DNA of 64,000 bases from Sorangium cellulosum So0157-2. Its GTDB lineage: Bacteria; Myxococcota_A; Polyangia; Polyangiales; Polyangiaceae. The notes below the pieces were generated by a model, which worked only from the letters and a program-made list of their open reading frames with translations, ran no database searches and was not told the origin of the DNA. Positions 44,901-53,313 of the stretch are shown in pieces. The position numbers and the translations under genes were made by a program. The DNA lies in assembly GCF_000418325.1 (NCBI RefSeq), contig NC_021658.1, forward strand, positions 5,257,501 through 5,321,500, read 5' to 3'. The first letter of the stretch is position 1, and every line of letters begins with the position of its first letter.

Positions 44901-46787
44901 CCGCCGCAGCGCACGGACAGGGACGGTCGGCTGCGGATGCGCGTTCCGCTCGGCGACGTCGAGACGACCTACCGGCTCGTCTTCGTGGGCGTGCCGGACG
45001 GCGCCACGCCGGCGACGGCCACGCTCGACGTGCCCACCGCGCAGCCGCTCTCGGCGCGCGTGGAGGCGGGCGCCGCGTGGGTCGAGGGCGACGAGGTCGA
45101 CGTGGAGATCTCGGTCCGGAACCGCTCGCCGAGGCCGCTCCGCGCGACCGTGGAGCTCACGGCGCGCGGCGCGGCCGTCCTCGCGGACGCGCGGAGCCGG
45201 GCGGCGGCGGTCGACGTGCCCGCGGGGGGCGCGGCGCCGGTGCGCGCGCGGGTGCGGGCGCTGCGCGCGGGGCGGGCGGAGCTCGCGGTCGCCGTGAAGG
45301 CGCAGGGGACCCTGGGCGACGCGCTCGTGCACGCGTGGGACGTGGGCCCGGCGGGCGAGCCCACCGACTTGACCCACGCCCAGGGCGTCGAGGGCGGCGC
45401 GACGGCGACGCTGCGCGTGTCGGCGGACGCGCAGCGCTACCGCCTCACCGGCCGCCCCCGGCTCGTCGTCGAGCGCGGCCTCGCGAGCGCGCTCGCCGCG
45501 GCGCTCGAGGCCATGGATCCCGATCGGCTCGCGTCCGCCGGGGCGATGGCGGACGCGGTGGAGGTCGCGGCGCTCGTGGGCCGCTGGGCCGCGGCGCGCG
45601 GGGGCGAGGGCGCGCCGCTCGCCGCGCGCGCGGAGGACGTCGGCCGCCGCGCCGTGGGCCGGCTGCTCGCGTACGGGGTCGGCAAGAAGGGCGTGGGCTT
45701 CTGGCCCCCGGCGCTCCGGGCGCGCGCCTCCGCCCCCGCGGCCGTGGTGGAGGAGCTGCCGGAGCTCGACGCGCGCTGCCCGCCCGAGCCGCTGCAGCCC
45801 ACGGCGGCGCTCGACGCGCTCGAGGTGGAGCCCTCGCCGGCCGGGGGCGCGGTGAACGCGTGCTGGGACGCGCTCGTCACGAGCGCGCTGGACGAGGTGA
45901 TCCGGAGCGGCGATCGCGTGGCGCTCGCCCGGGTCCTGCTCGCGCTCGCGGAGCGGCCGCACCGGGCCGCGCTTGCCGCGAGCGTGGCGGACCGGCTGCG
46001 CGCCTGGGTGGCGCTGCGCCCGACCGGCGGCATCACGCTGCCGCCGGATCAGGCCGAGGACCGGGGCGCGCGGGCGGTCGTCTACGCGGCGCTGCTCCGC
46101 GCCGCCGGGCTCGGCCGGAGCGCGGCGCCGCCCGCGACGCTCCTCGGCTGGGTGGGCGTGCAGCGGGACGTGCGCGGCGGCTACGGCGCGCCGGCGAGCA
46201 CGCTCGCGGCGGTGCGCGCGCTCCTGGCCCACGGGGGCGAGAATCGCGAGGTCGCGCGGGTCACGGTGACGTCGGGCGGCGCGCGCCGCGACGTGGAGGT
46301 CGGGCCGTCGGGGCGGCTCGTGGTGCCGCTCGACGCGGGCGCGACGGAGGTGGCGGTCGCGGTGGCGGGGCCCGCGGTCGTGGCGCGCCTGGAGCGCCCG
46401 GCGCTGCGGCGCTGGAGCCGGCCGCCGGCCGCGGCGGCGAGCCCCGTGCAGGCGGAGATCGCCTGGCCGAAGCGCCCGCGCGCGGGCGCGACGGGCAAGC
46501 TCGGGGTCTCGCTGCGCCACACGCTGGGCCGCCCGATCGAGGTCGACGTGCGCATCCCGCTCCCCCCCGGGGTGTCGCTGGCCGCGCCGCTCGACGGCGT
46601 GCGGCAGGTGAACGGCGTGCTCGCGCTGCGGGCCTCCCTGGACGCGAGGCGGCTCTCGACGCTGGTGGAGATCCCGGTGCGCTTCGCGCTCGCCGGCAAG
46701 GTGACGGCGCCCGAGGCGCAGGCCCGGGTGGCGCACGAGGAGCTGCCGCGCGCGGTGGTCCCGGCGCGGCCGATCGCGATCGAGTGA
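41988..46787 (+). CDS. alpha-2-macroglobulin-like protein without thioester
   Basis: This 1,599-residue protein has a signal peptide (PLTGLLVTAALGAAATSDAA). Repeated macroglobulin-like beta-domains (about 90-740) carry the VTTDAAGVAMARV/VTTDAYGEAEVAW pattern. The A2M segment RTDRDGRLRMRVPLGDVETT lies near residue 970, with a helical thiol-ester-domain-like region after 1150. The expected CxEQ thioester is absent (the equivalent stretch reads EAMDPDRLASAGAMA). An insertion at about 829-865 reads LLDPWGGTIQFTP then PDGRIGTGDDVRDPF, like the calcium-binding end of GspG pseudopilins. A Gly-rich loop sits near 925-945. It may trap proteases or act as a structural envelope protein. A direct repeat precedes the start. 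Confidence 0.75.
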   Translation: MPRPPLPLTGLLVTAALGAAATSDAATDHRDAVARGLDLFVHAPDRGAPGAALPVQVLALGFPTAVTLRPLEAATVEATWDPEHLGKVSAVPPPVRVTTDAKGRAHLDVPIPDGPERELRLLLGVRAGDRQRTRTLTVQRQAPLHVDLHVPDARVVPGGATSAWITVQSEASGQPAPRVPVEVSLLEGGVARHTAVVTTDAAGVAMARVPVPWIDEPGWRWVLRARARGAAGASSNAAQISLSPREETPGAPQMLAEWSEQDLRAGDRAAYVIRIRDGAGQPVAGLPVRVWTGPKGTSPPEDRAAWEKLTTPARTDAAGEIRGEAAAPTTVVQGVGTTLRLVARASLEGHELEREATVSVESPTSEAALLPEAGAIVPGAAQRMLLRVRDARRKPVQGTFTVEGDGLQATVTTDAYGEAEVAWDAPADLGAFRNVGPCAGGVAAAVRVRPAGELPALASRREPFALCVSVDREATALLRPERLLARAGDALALRVIDAGGADARAGRRPEGGRAADGAGWSVIVQSSASAARAASAWIGGGPEGGALGLPEGAAGVWTLSAAAPRQGAAARQAGGAVLVAPRVLPRLEARIAGGRAAPRGAVDVDLALTDGGGRGLPGTVAAVVVDLHGGGSVGGLAALDTRARLCQGMVEPERCGAFLEGDPALDPLRRAELGARARAAIAPAIDPAGAAKAELDEAFGQVLRSLEGAVFEATSDPERLRDVRRRGPDGAYAWNPELMTLVTAAMDAPPETPGGEPLSLADLLAVDPQVTFDRVARRVTRLKLFRILAAARTFRRERLLDPDEPALRDPNALLRRLVRDEQLEESLLLDPWGGTIQFTPTTAPPAPFLTVRRGFALHAPGPDGRIGTGDDVRDPFERVLRSGTPYARAVAEDRLVDARFDMEVGDATVSAWESLLEELTGTSLGEGSGLGGLGLSGVGSGSGAGFGQGHGRLGGAARTSYGAARGVFFWSPPQRTDRDGRLRMRVPLGDVETTYRLVFVGVPDGATPATATLDVPTAQPLSARVEAGAAWVEGDEVDVEISVRNRSPRPLRATVELTARGAAVLADARSRAAAVDVPAGGAAPVRARVRALRAGRAELAVAVKAQGTLGDALVHAWDVGPAGEPTDLTHAQGVEGGATATLRVSADAQRYRLTGRPRLVVERGLASALAAALEAMDPDRLASAGAMADAVEVAALVGRWAAARGGEGAPLAARAEDVGRRAVGRLLAYGVGKKGVGFWPPALRARASAPAAVVEELPELDARCPPEPLQPTAALDALEVEPSPAGGAVNACWDALVTSALDEVIRSGDRVALARVLLALAERPHRAALAASVADRLRAWVALRPTGGITLPPDQAEDRGARAVVYAALLRAAGLGRSAAPPATLLGWVGVQRDVRGGYGAPASTLAAVRALLAHGGENREVARVTVTSGGARRDVEVGPSGRLVVPLDAGATEVAVAVAGPAVVARLERPALRRWSRPPAAAASPVQAEIAWPKRPRAGATGKLGVSLRHTLGRPIEVDVRIPLPPGVSLAAPLDGVRQVNGVLALRASLDARRLSTLVEIPVRFALAGKVTAPEAQARVAHEELPRAVVPARPIAIE

Positions 46788-46836
46788 GCGCCGGCGAGCT
46801 TGCCGCTGTCGCCTCCGCCCATCGTATCCTGGGCGC

Positions 46837-47385
46837 GTGCGGCCTCGCCCACCCGCCTCGCCCACCCGCGCTCGCGAGCACCTCGCCATCCTCGCTGGCG
46901 CCCTGGCCGCGGGCGCCTGCGGGGCGCTCTTCGATCAGATCACCGCCACGATCTCCCCGGAGTATTTCCTCGACGGAAAGGGCCTCGCCGCGTCGAGCTT
47001 GCCGTTCCGGCTCGCGGTCGCGTGGACGGGCTTCCGCGGAGGTCTGCCGCTCGGCGCCCTCGTCACCGGCGTGGGCCTGGTCCGCGCCGCGCGCAGCGAT
47101 CGGTTCTCGTGGCGCGCCTGGCTCGCCCGGATCACGGCGGCGCTCGCCGCGGCGCTCGCGCTCTGCCCGGCCGTCATGGCGGCGCTCGACCCGTTCGGCG
47201 TGCGCGAGGCGAGCCTCGGCGTGTGGTCCCGCGGCGCCGCCACGCGGTACCTCGTCTGCTGCGGGCTCCATGCCGGCGCTTACCTCGGCGTCCTCGTCGG
47301 CGTCCTTCTGGACGGCCGGCCAGCCCTCAGCCGATCGCCCCAGCCGCGAGCAGGCGGGTCCGTTGACCCATCGATGGATAGCTAG
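46837..47385 (+). CDS. membrane protein, unknown
   Basis: This 182-residue protein has about four predicted membrane spans: ILAGALAAGACGALFDQ, FRGGLPLGALVTGVGLV, ITAALAAALALCPAVMAAL and CGLHAGAYLGVLVGVLL. A charged YFLDGKGL loop lies after the first span. It starts with a GTG 49 bp after the macroglobulin-like gene on the same strand, suggesting co-transcription. No known family is recognised. Confidence 0.65.
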   Translation: MRPRPPASPTRAREHLAILAGALAAGACGALFDQITATISPEYFLDGKGLAASSLPFRLAVAWTGFRGGLPLGALVTGVGLVRAARSDRFSWRAWLARITAALAAALALCPAVMAALDPFGVREASLGVWSRGAATRYLVCCGLHAGAYLGVLVGVLLDGRPALSRSPQPRAGGSVDPSMDS

Positions 47386-47417
47386 CCAGACACGGCAACC
47401 CCGCAGGAGGTCCTCGC

Positions 47418-47963
47418 ATGCCCTTCCAAATCCCACCGCCCGTGCTTGAACGCCTGCGTGCTCGACGTCTCGAACAACGGCAGCTGCGGGCAGCTCGCAG
47501 CGCTGCCGGCGCGCTGCGCGAGCCGACGGGCGGCAACTTCATCGATACCATTCGACGCCTCTTCGCTGGAGCTTCTTCGGTCGAGGAGGTGGCCGGGCAG
47601 TATGTCGCGGCCATGTACGCTTGGCAGGACGAGGTCGAAGACAAGTACGACGCGTTCTTGCTCGACCCCGGCATGGGACCGATGGCCTACCTGACCTCCG
47701 ACGGTCGCGTCCTCGAAGACCTCCGTGGTTGGGACGGCGATGAGATCGTCGAGGTCGGCGGTTTTAGAGCACATTCCGCGCTGATCGTCGGCGCCCGGAA
47801 TACGCGGATCGTCGAGCTTCTCGAGCTGATCCCGCAGCCACCTCCGGGTTCGTCCGTCTGCTCGAGGTGCAACGGCGAACGCGTCGCTGAACCGGTGCCC
47901 GGATTCGGAACCGAGCTCCCCTGCAACGAGTGCGACGCGCGCGGGTGGATTGATGCCGCCTGA
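47418..47963 (+). CDS. hypothetical protein with C-terminal zinc ribbon
   Basis: This 181-residue protein has an N-terminal basic helix, a mixed alpha/beta centre (DEVEDKYDAFLLDPGMGPMA, FRAHSALIVGARNTRIVELL) and a C-terminal CSRCNGE...CNECDARGW. The last is a DnaJ-like or rubredoxin-like zinc ribbon. The centre has a faint SMI1/KNR4 (SUKH) flavour, which would suggest an immunity-type role, but this is not secure. AGGAGG lies 8 nt before the ATG. It follows the membrane protein by 32 bp on the same strand. Confidence 0.7.
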   Translation: MPFQIPPPVLERLRARRLEQRQLRAARSAAGALREPTGGNFIDTIRRLFAGASSVEEVAGQYVAAMYAWQDEVEDKYDAFLLDPGMGPMAYLTSDGRVLEDLRGWDGDEIVEVGGFRAHSALIVGARNTRIVELLELIPQPPPGSSVCSRCNGERVAEPVPGFGTELPCNECDARGWIDAA

Positions 47964-48032
47964 CTCCCGACTGAACCCGACGAGCTCGAGACCGGCCCCC
48001 TCCGAGGCCGGGCGCGCTATCCTCGCGCTGTC

Positions 48033-48899
48033 GTGGTCAACCTCCGCACCCTCGCGCCAGGCGACGAGGCCGCCCTCGAGGCGTTCCTCGTCCAGCACGC
48101 CGACAGCTCGATGTTCCTGCGCTCCAACGTGCGCGCCGCCGGCCTCGCCGACCGCGGCGGACCTTACGAGGCCACCTACGTGGCCGCGTTCGAGCAGGAC
48201 CGCATCGTCGCCGTCGCCGCGCATTGCTGGAACGGGCTCGTGCTCGTCCAGGCGCCCGTTCACACGGAGGCTGTCGCGCGCGCCGCCGTCGAGCGCTCCG
48301 GTCGTGCCAAGCGGCTCGGCGTCTCCGGCCCGTACGGGCAGGTCGCCCGCGCCCGCGACGCGCTCGGCCTGCCCGAGCACGGCGCGGCCCGCGACGCCCG
48401 CGAGACGCTGTTCGCCCTGGATCTCTCGGCGCTCCGCGTGCCCGCCTCGCTCGCCTCCGGCGAGGTGCTCTGCCGCCGCTCCGAGCCGGCCGACGTCGAT
48501 CGGCTCGCCCGCTGGCGCGCCGCCTACTCCGCCGAGCTCTTCGGCTGGTCGCCCGGCCCCGCGCTCGACGCGTCGTCGCGCGAGCAGGTCGCGCGCCAGC
48601 ACGAGGACGGCGACGCTTACGTCCTCGTGGCGGGCGAACGGCCGGTGTCGTGCACGTTCTTCAACGCGCGCCTGCCCGACATCGTGCAGGTCGGCGGCGT
48701 GTGGACGCCGCCCGAGCTGCGCAGGCGCGGCTACGCGCGCGCGGCCGTCGCCGGCTCGCTGCTCGCGGCGCGGGACGGCGGCGCGGCGCGCGCGATCCTC
48801 TTCACGGGCGCCGAGAACCGCGCGGCCATCGCCGCCTATGCGTCGCTCGGATTCACGCCCGTCGGCGATTACGGGCTCTTCTTGCTCGCCGGCGCCTGA
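48033..48899 (+). CDS. GNAT-family N-acetyltransferase
   Basis: This 288-residue protein has its acetyl-CoA-binding GNAT core in the C-terminal half (about 150-285). Motif A reads VGGVWTPPELRRRGYARAAV, and AILFTGAENRAAIAAYASLG closes with FTPVGDYGLFLL. The N-terminal half resembles a second, non-canonical GNAT-like domain. Acceptors of GNAT enzymes vary (antibiotics, proteins, metabolites), and this one cannot be assigned. The start is a GTG at 48033, 69 bp after the zinc-ribbon gene. Confidence 0.88.
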   Translation: MVNLRTLAPGDEAALEAFLVQHADSSMFLRSNVRAAGLADRGGPYEATYVAAFEQDRIVAVAAHCWNGLVLVQAPVHTEAVARAAVERSGRAKRLGVSGPYGQVARARDALGLPEHGAARDARETLFALDLSALRVPASLASGEVLCRRSEPADVDRLARWRAAYSAELFGWSPGPALDASSREQVARQHEDGDAYVLVAGERPVSCTFFNARLPDIVQVGGVWTPPELRRRGYARAAVAGSLLAARDGGAARAILFTGAENRAAIAAYASLGFTPVGDYGLFLLAGA

Positions 48900-48947
48900 G
48901 CGCGCCCATCCCGCCATCCAGGGAGAGCCGAGCGCCGCGAGGCGCGC

Positions 48948-49793
48948 TCACACCACGGCGCGCGCGAACTGTCCCGGCGTAACGCCGACGATGCGCTTGA
49001 AATGCCGGTTGAGCTGGCTCTGGTCGTAGAGGCCGACGCGCGCGGCGATCTCGGACGGCGGCACGCCCCGCGTGAGGAGCGCCTGGGCGCGACCGATGCG
49101 CAGCTGCGTCACATAGGCATACGGCGTCACGCCGAGCTGGTCGCGAAACGCGCGGATGAGCTGGAACTTGTCGAGCCCCACGTGCAGGGCGATCTCGTCG
49201 AGAGAGAGCGCGCTGACGAAGCGCTCGCGGATGAGCTCGAGCGCGCGGCGCAGGGGGGCGCCCCAGGCGTACGGGCGTCCGCGCTCGGCGTGACCCGGAC
49301 TGGTGAGCGCGACGAGGGAGCGCAGCGACTCGGCGAGCGCGGTCTGGAGCGCGAGGGGCTCGGCGCCGCCCTCGTGGACGAGCGCGTGCAGGGCGCGGAG
49401 CGGCGCGCCCTCGGGCGCTCCGCGTTCGAGAAACAGGCCTGGCCGGGGTGCGAAGGGCCGGCCTCCGAGCGAGAGGCGCGCCTCGTCGACAAGCGCGTCG
49501 TCGAAGAGCACCACCTGGAAGCGCGCCGGTCCATCGCGGCTCTCCTCGCGATGCACCTCGCCCGGGAGCATGAGCGCGAGCGCGCCCGGCCTCGCCGTAT
49601 AAGCGCGCCCGCGCGCCCGCCACTCGCTCTGGCCGGCCGTGAAGGAGACCGAGGCGAAGCGGTCCTTCACGGAGCGGTGGCGCCGGGCATCGCTGCGGCA
49701 GCGGGCCACGGTCACGCCGGAGAGCGCCTTCGGCCGCACGATCTCGATACGCAGCGGATCGTCCGGATCGCAGGCTGGCAGAGCGCTCTGCAT
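48948..49793 (-). CDS. AraC-family regulator
   Basis: This 281-residue AraC/XylS regulator has an N-terminal cupin-like sensing domain (about 30-110, ALALMLPGEVHREESRDGPA). Two helix-turn-helix motifs lie at the C-terminus: LSLDEIALHVGLDKFQLIRA and PPSEIAARVGLYDQSQLNRH. The final HFKRIVGVTPGQFARAV is the family signature. The ligand and targets are unknown. It is divergent from the SDR-P450 operon 308 bp away, so that operon is a candidate target. It closely parallels the AraC gene at 55112, and the two are probably paralogues. Confidence 0.92.
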   Translation of the reverse strand: MQSALPACDPDDPLRIEIVRPKALSGVTVARCRSDARRHRSVKDRFASVSFTAGQSEWRARGRAYTARPGALALMLPGEVHREESRDGPARFQVVLFDDALVDEARLSLGGRPFAPRPGLFLERGAPEGAPLRALHALVHEGGAEPLALQTALAESLRSLVALTSPGHAERGRPYAWGAPLRRALELIRERFVSALSLDEIALHVGLDKFQLIRAFRDQLGVTPYAYVTQLRIGRAQALLTRGVPPSEIAARVGLYDQSQLNRHFKRIVGVTPGQFARAVV

Positions 49794-50101
49794 GCTCCGG
49801 AGCCTAGTTGGCCGACGCGCGCCGCGCCAGGCCCATTCCCGTGGATCGCGCGCCGCGGGGGTCCCGTCAATTTTGCCCAAGCCGCGCCGGCGGAGGGTGG
49901 ACATCCTCCGTCCCGAGGTCGCGGATCTCGTCATCCTCGACCCACCTGCGCGCGACGCTGACGGGCGCCGCGAACGCGGGCGATCCGCCGCGTCTCGGCG
50001 TGGGCGCTGCCCTCCTCGACGCGCGGCAGAGCGCCTCGGCGCCGCGCGCTGGCATGACATGGCCTGTCGTTCATCGGGCCGACAGATCGGGAGCGAATCC
50101 T
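49794..50101. other. divergent intergenic region, AraC and SDR-P450
   Basis: The 308 bp between araC and the SDR gene hold no recognisable gene. They should carry both promoters. No clear palindrome stood out. Confidence 0.5.
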
Positions 50102-50857
50102 ATGGGACGATTGCAAGATAAAGTCGCGCTCATCACGGGTGGAAACATGGGGATCGGCAAGGCCGCAGCGCTGTTGTTCGCCCAGGAAGGCGCCAAGGTC
50201 GTCATCGCCGCTCGCCGGGTGGCCGAGGGCGAGAGGACGGCCGCGGAGATCGTCGCCCGAGGGGGAGAAGCCATCTTCGTCCCGACGGACGTGTCGCGCG
50301 CGGCCGACTGCGCCGCCATGGTCGCGGCCGCCGTGAAGAGGTACGGGCGGCTCGACGTCGCGTTCAACAATGCAGGCGTGGAGCAGGTCATCAAGAGCGT
50401 GGACGAGCTCGAGGAGGACGAGTGGGATCGCGTGATCGACATCAACCTGAAGGGCGTCTTCCTGTCGATGAAGTTCCAGATCCCGGAGATGCTCAAGGCC
50501 GGCGGGGGCTCGATCGTCAACACGTCCTCCGTCGGAGGCCTCGTTGCGACGCCTGGCCTGTCCGCGTACGTGACGTCGAAGCACGGCATCATCGGGCTGA
50601 CCAAGGTCGCGGCCATCGATTTCGCTGCTCGCAACGTGCGGGTGAACGCGATTTGCCCTGGGGGCACGCACACCGCGATGTTCGACAACTGGATAAAAGA
50701 TCGGGCCGTGGAGCAACGCGTCCTCGCGAGCCACCCGATCGGCCGGTTCGCGGACCCGATCGAGCCGGCTCGGGTGGCCCTCTTCCTGGCGAGCGACGAG
50801 GCGTCGTACGTGACCGGGGTCGCCCTGCCCATCGATGGCGGGCTCGTCGCGGCCTGA
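50102..50857 (+). CDS. short-chain dehydrogenase/reductase
   Basis: This 251-residue classical SDR has the NAD(P)-binding motif ALITGGNMGIGKAAA, NNAG (FNNAGVEQ), the Ser/Tyr/Lys site (VNTSSVGG, AYVTSKHG) and the terminal IDGGLV. An Arg-rich ARRV segment after strand 2 slightly favours NADP. It oxidises or reduces an alcohol/ketone; the substrate is unknown. It is followed by a P450 gene 59 bp downstream with a good ribosome-binding site, suggesting a hydroxylation-oxidation pair. AraC at 48948 may control them. Confidence 0.93.
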   Translation: MGRLQDKVALITGGNMGIGKAAALLFAQEGAKVVIAARRVAEGERTAAEIVARGGEAIFVPTDVSRAADCAAMVAAAVKRYGRLDVAFNNAGVEQVIKSVDELEEDEWDRVIDINLKGVFLSMKFQIPEMLKAGGGSIVNTSSVGGLVATPGLSAYVTSKHGIIGLTKVAAIDFAARNVRVNAICPGGTHTAMFDNWIKDRAVEQRVLASHPIGRFADPIEPARVALFLASDEASYVTGVALPIDGGLVAA

Positions 50858-50916
50858 CACGGCCGCCGTGGGGATGGACCGTATCGTGTAGAATCTCTCC
50901 CAGGAGAGCCATTCCC

Positions 50917-52131
50917 ATGACCCAAGGGCTGCGGAAGTTTGATCTGTTCGACCCCCATTTCCAGGCGGACCCATTCCCCACCTACGCCGAGATGCGCCGC
51001 TCCGGGCCGGTGTGCGTGCTCGAGCCGCTGGGCGCCTGGGCGGTGAGCCGGTACGCCGACGTCATCGCCGTCCTCAAGAACCCTCAAAAATTCTCGTCCG
51101 CCGGCAACGTCGACGCCTTCCACCCGCCCTGGCTGCCGAGGCAGCCGGGGGCGCACTCCCTGCTCGCCATGGACCCGCCGGAGCACACGAAGCTCCGGAA
51201 CCTCGTCAGCCGCGCCCTGGGTCCCGGGATCATCACGAGCATCGAGCCCATGGTCCGCGCCATCGCCGAGCGCCTCACCGACGCCCTGCAGTCCAGGGGT
51301 GAGTCCGATTTCGTCGCCGACTACGCCGTCCCGATGACGGCGGGCGTCCTCGGCGAGCTCCTCACCCTGGATCCTTCCCTCCACGCCAATTTCAAGCGGT
51401 GGACGGACGATATCCTCAGCGTCACGCCCGTCCCGCAGAGCCCCGAGCACGCCGAGCGCGTCCGCGCGTCCATCGCCGAGATGGAGCGCTACCTCGGCGA
51501 CGTCCTCGAGGCGCGGCGGCGCGCGCCCGGCGATGATCTCGTGAGCGCGCTCCTCCAGGCCGAGGTCGACGGCCATGAGCTCACCCCGGAAGAGCTCATG
51601 TCCTTCGTCTTCGTCCTGGTCCCAGCGGGGTTCGACACCACGTCCACATTGATCAGCAAATCGATCATCACCCTCGCCAGGCGCCCCGCGGACACGGAGC
51701 GGCTGCGCGAAAATCCGGCGCTCATCCCTCGCTTCATCGAAGAGATGCTCCGGTGGGACCCGCCTACCCATAACCTCTTCCGCAAGGCGATGCCCGGAGC
51801 GGAGGTGGGCGGCGTCGAGGTGCCCGCCGGCGCTCCGGTGACGGTCATCCTCGCGTCCGCCAACCGCGACGAGGCCGCGTTTCCCGACCCCGACGATTTC
51901 AACATGGACCGCGATGTGCCAAAGACCGGGACGGGGGCGTCGGTCGCGTTCGGGCACGGCGTGCATTTCTGCGTCGCCCACCTCCTCGCGCGCCTGGAGG
52001 CGAGGGTGGCGCTCGAATCCTTGCTCGCTCGATTCAAACGAATCGATCTGGTCAACCCCACCATCGAGTGGAGCACGATGGTCTTCGTGCGAACCCCATC
52101 GCGGCTGCCGGTCCGCGGCGTCTTGCCCTGA
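50917..52131 (+). CDS. cytochrome P450, heme motif CxA variant
   Basis: This 404-residue soluble bacterial P450 has the I-helix AGFDTTST, the ExxR motif FIEEMLRWDPPT, and the heme loop FGHGVHFCVAHLLAR. Cys is conserved, but Ala replaces the usual Gly two residues later (CxA, not CxG), a tolerated change. Helix K and the C-terminal beta region are complete. It needs external ferredoxin partners, and none are seen nearby. The ATG at 50917 has AGGAGA 9 nt upstream. It is probably in one operon with the upstream SDR. The substrate is unknown. Confidence 0.93.
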   Translation: MTQGLRKFDLFDPHFQADPFPTYAEMRRSGPVCVLEPLGAWAVSRYADVIAVLKNPQKFSSAGNVDAFHPPWLPRQPGAHSLLAMDPPEHTKLRNLVSRALGPGIITSIEPMVRAIAERLTDALQSRGESDFVADYAVPMTAGVLGELLTLDPSLHANFKRWTDDILSVTPVPQSPEHAERVRASIAEMERYLGDVLEARRRAPGDDLVSALLQAEVDGHELTPEELMSFVFVLVPAGFDTTSTLISKSIITLARRPADTERLRENPALIPRFIEEMLRWDPPTHNLFRKAMPGAEVGGVEVPAGAPVTVILASANRDEAAFPDPDDFNMDRDVPKTGTGASVAFGHGVHFCVAHLLARLEARVALESLLARFKRIDLVNPTIEWSTMVFVRTPSRLPVRGVLP

Positions 52132-52256
52132 CCGCAGCGACAGCCTCACGTCGGAGGGCTGACGGGCGGCCCGAACCACGTCTCCAGCCTGCCGAGCGCA
52201 TGGACACCGACGGCATCCTGACGGAAGCCGCATGGCGACCACCACGGCATGCCCGG

Positions 52257-53189
52257 TCATCGCAAGCCTCCGGTCGGCATCACGCTTGTCCCCATCACGT
52301 CGTCATGGATGTGGCTCGCGAGGTGCTCGATCAGCGCTCGGACCGCGGGCGGTAAGCCGCGGCGCGAGGTGAACACGAGGTGGACGATGCCCTCGGTCAC
52401 GTACCAGTCGGGGAAGACGCGGACGAGCTTGCCAGCCCTCAAGTCCGCCGCGGCGATGTGATCGGGCAACAACGCCACGCCCAGCCCTGCGATGGCCGCC
52501 TCTCGGAGGGCGGCGAAATCGCCGCACGAGAGGCGCGGCGCGTGATGCACGACATGCGTCTGCCCGTCGGGCCCGACGAGCTCCCACGCATCTCCGCCGG
52601 CCTGCTCGCTCTGGCTGAGGGTCGGTACGGAGGCGAGCGCGGCGATCTCCGGCGCGCCGCCCAGGCGACGCGCGAGGGCGGGGCTCGCGACGAGGAGCCG
52701 GCGGCTCTTCGCGAGCGTCTTCCGGGTGAGCGTGGCGTCGGTGTCGAGCTTCGTGCGCACCCGAAGCGCGATGTCGATTCGCTCCTCGATCAGATCGACG
52801 CGCCGATTGGTGGGGATGACCTGCAGGGCGACACGCGGGTAGCGCTCCATGAAAGAGGGCAGGATAGGGCCGACCAGATCCATCAAGCCCGTGGGGCAGC
52901 TCAGTCGGACGAGCCCCTGCGGCTCGCCTTGCGCCTCGGCGACGATGGCCTCCGCCAGCGCCACCTCGCGCATGACGGTTCGGCAGCGCTCATAGAACGC
53001 CTGACCCACCTCGGTGACGCTGAAGCGGCGGGACGAGCGCTCGATGAGGCGAACGCCGAGCCGCGCCTCGAGCTGCGCTATCCGCCGGCTGAGCTTCGAT
53101 TTGGGCTGCCGCAGCGCGCGCCCCGCCTTCGCGAACCCGCCGTTCGCCACGACCTCGGCGAAGAAGAAGAAGTCGTTCAGATCCTGCAT
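52257..53189 (-). CDS. LysR-family regulator
   Basis: This 310-residue LysR regulator has an N-terminal helix-turn-helix (about 5-65, FFFFAEVVANGGFAKAG, LSRRIAQLEARLGVRLIERS). The effector-binding half has motifs such as LVRLSCPTGLMDLVGPILP and AGLGVALLPDH. FFFFAEVV is a mild variant of the usual FVAVVE. It is divergent from an SDR gene, 124 bp apart, the standard LysR arrangement for controlling a neighbour. The C-terminal tail is short and typical. Confidence 0.93.
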   Translation of the reverse strand: MQDLNDFFFFAEVVANGGFAKAGRALRQPKSKLSRRIAQLEARLGVRLIERSSRRFSVTEVGQAFYERCRTVMREVALAEAIVAEAQGEPQGLVRLSCPTGLMDLVGPILPSFMERYPRVALQVIPTNRRVDLIEERIDIALRVRTKLDTDATLTRKTLAKSRRLLVASPALARRLGGAPEIAALASVPTLSQSEQAGGDAWELVGPDGQTHVVHHAPRLSCGDFAALREAAIAGLGVALLPDHIAAADLRAGKLVRVFPDWYVTEGIVHLVFTSRRGLPPAVRALIEHLASHIHDDVMGTSVMPTGGLR

Positions 53190-53313
53190 CGGTGATCTCT
53201 TCGTTCTGCCAGCGGAACGCAGCGTGCCACGATCGCCGGCTGGCCGCCCCCCGCTTCGGTTCTAACTCCAGGGGGCCGGCGACGTTGGGCGCCGCGAGCA
53301 AGGGACGGACACC

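Noticed and set aside
41810..46889. Upstream extension of the Tat phosphoesterase frame on the minus strand
   Set aside because: Only the part up to 41807 has phosphoesterase motifs and a Tat signal. The rest is antisense to the macroglobulin-like gene.
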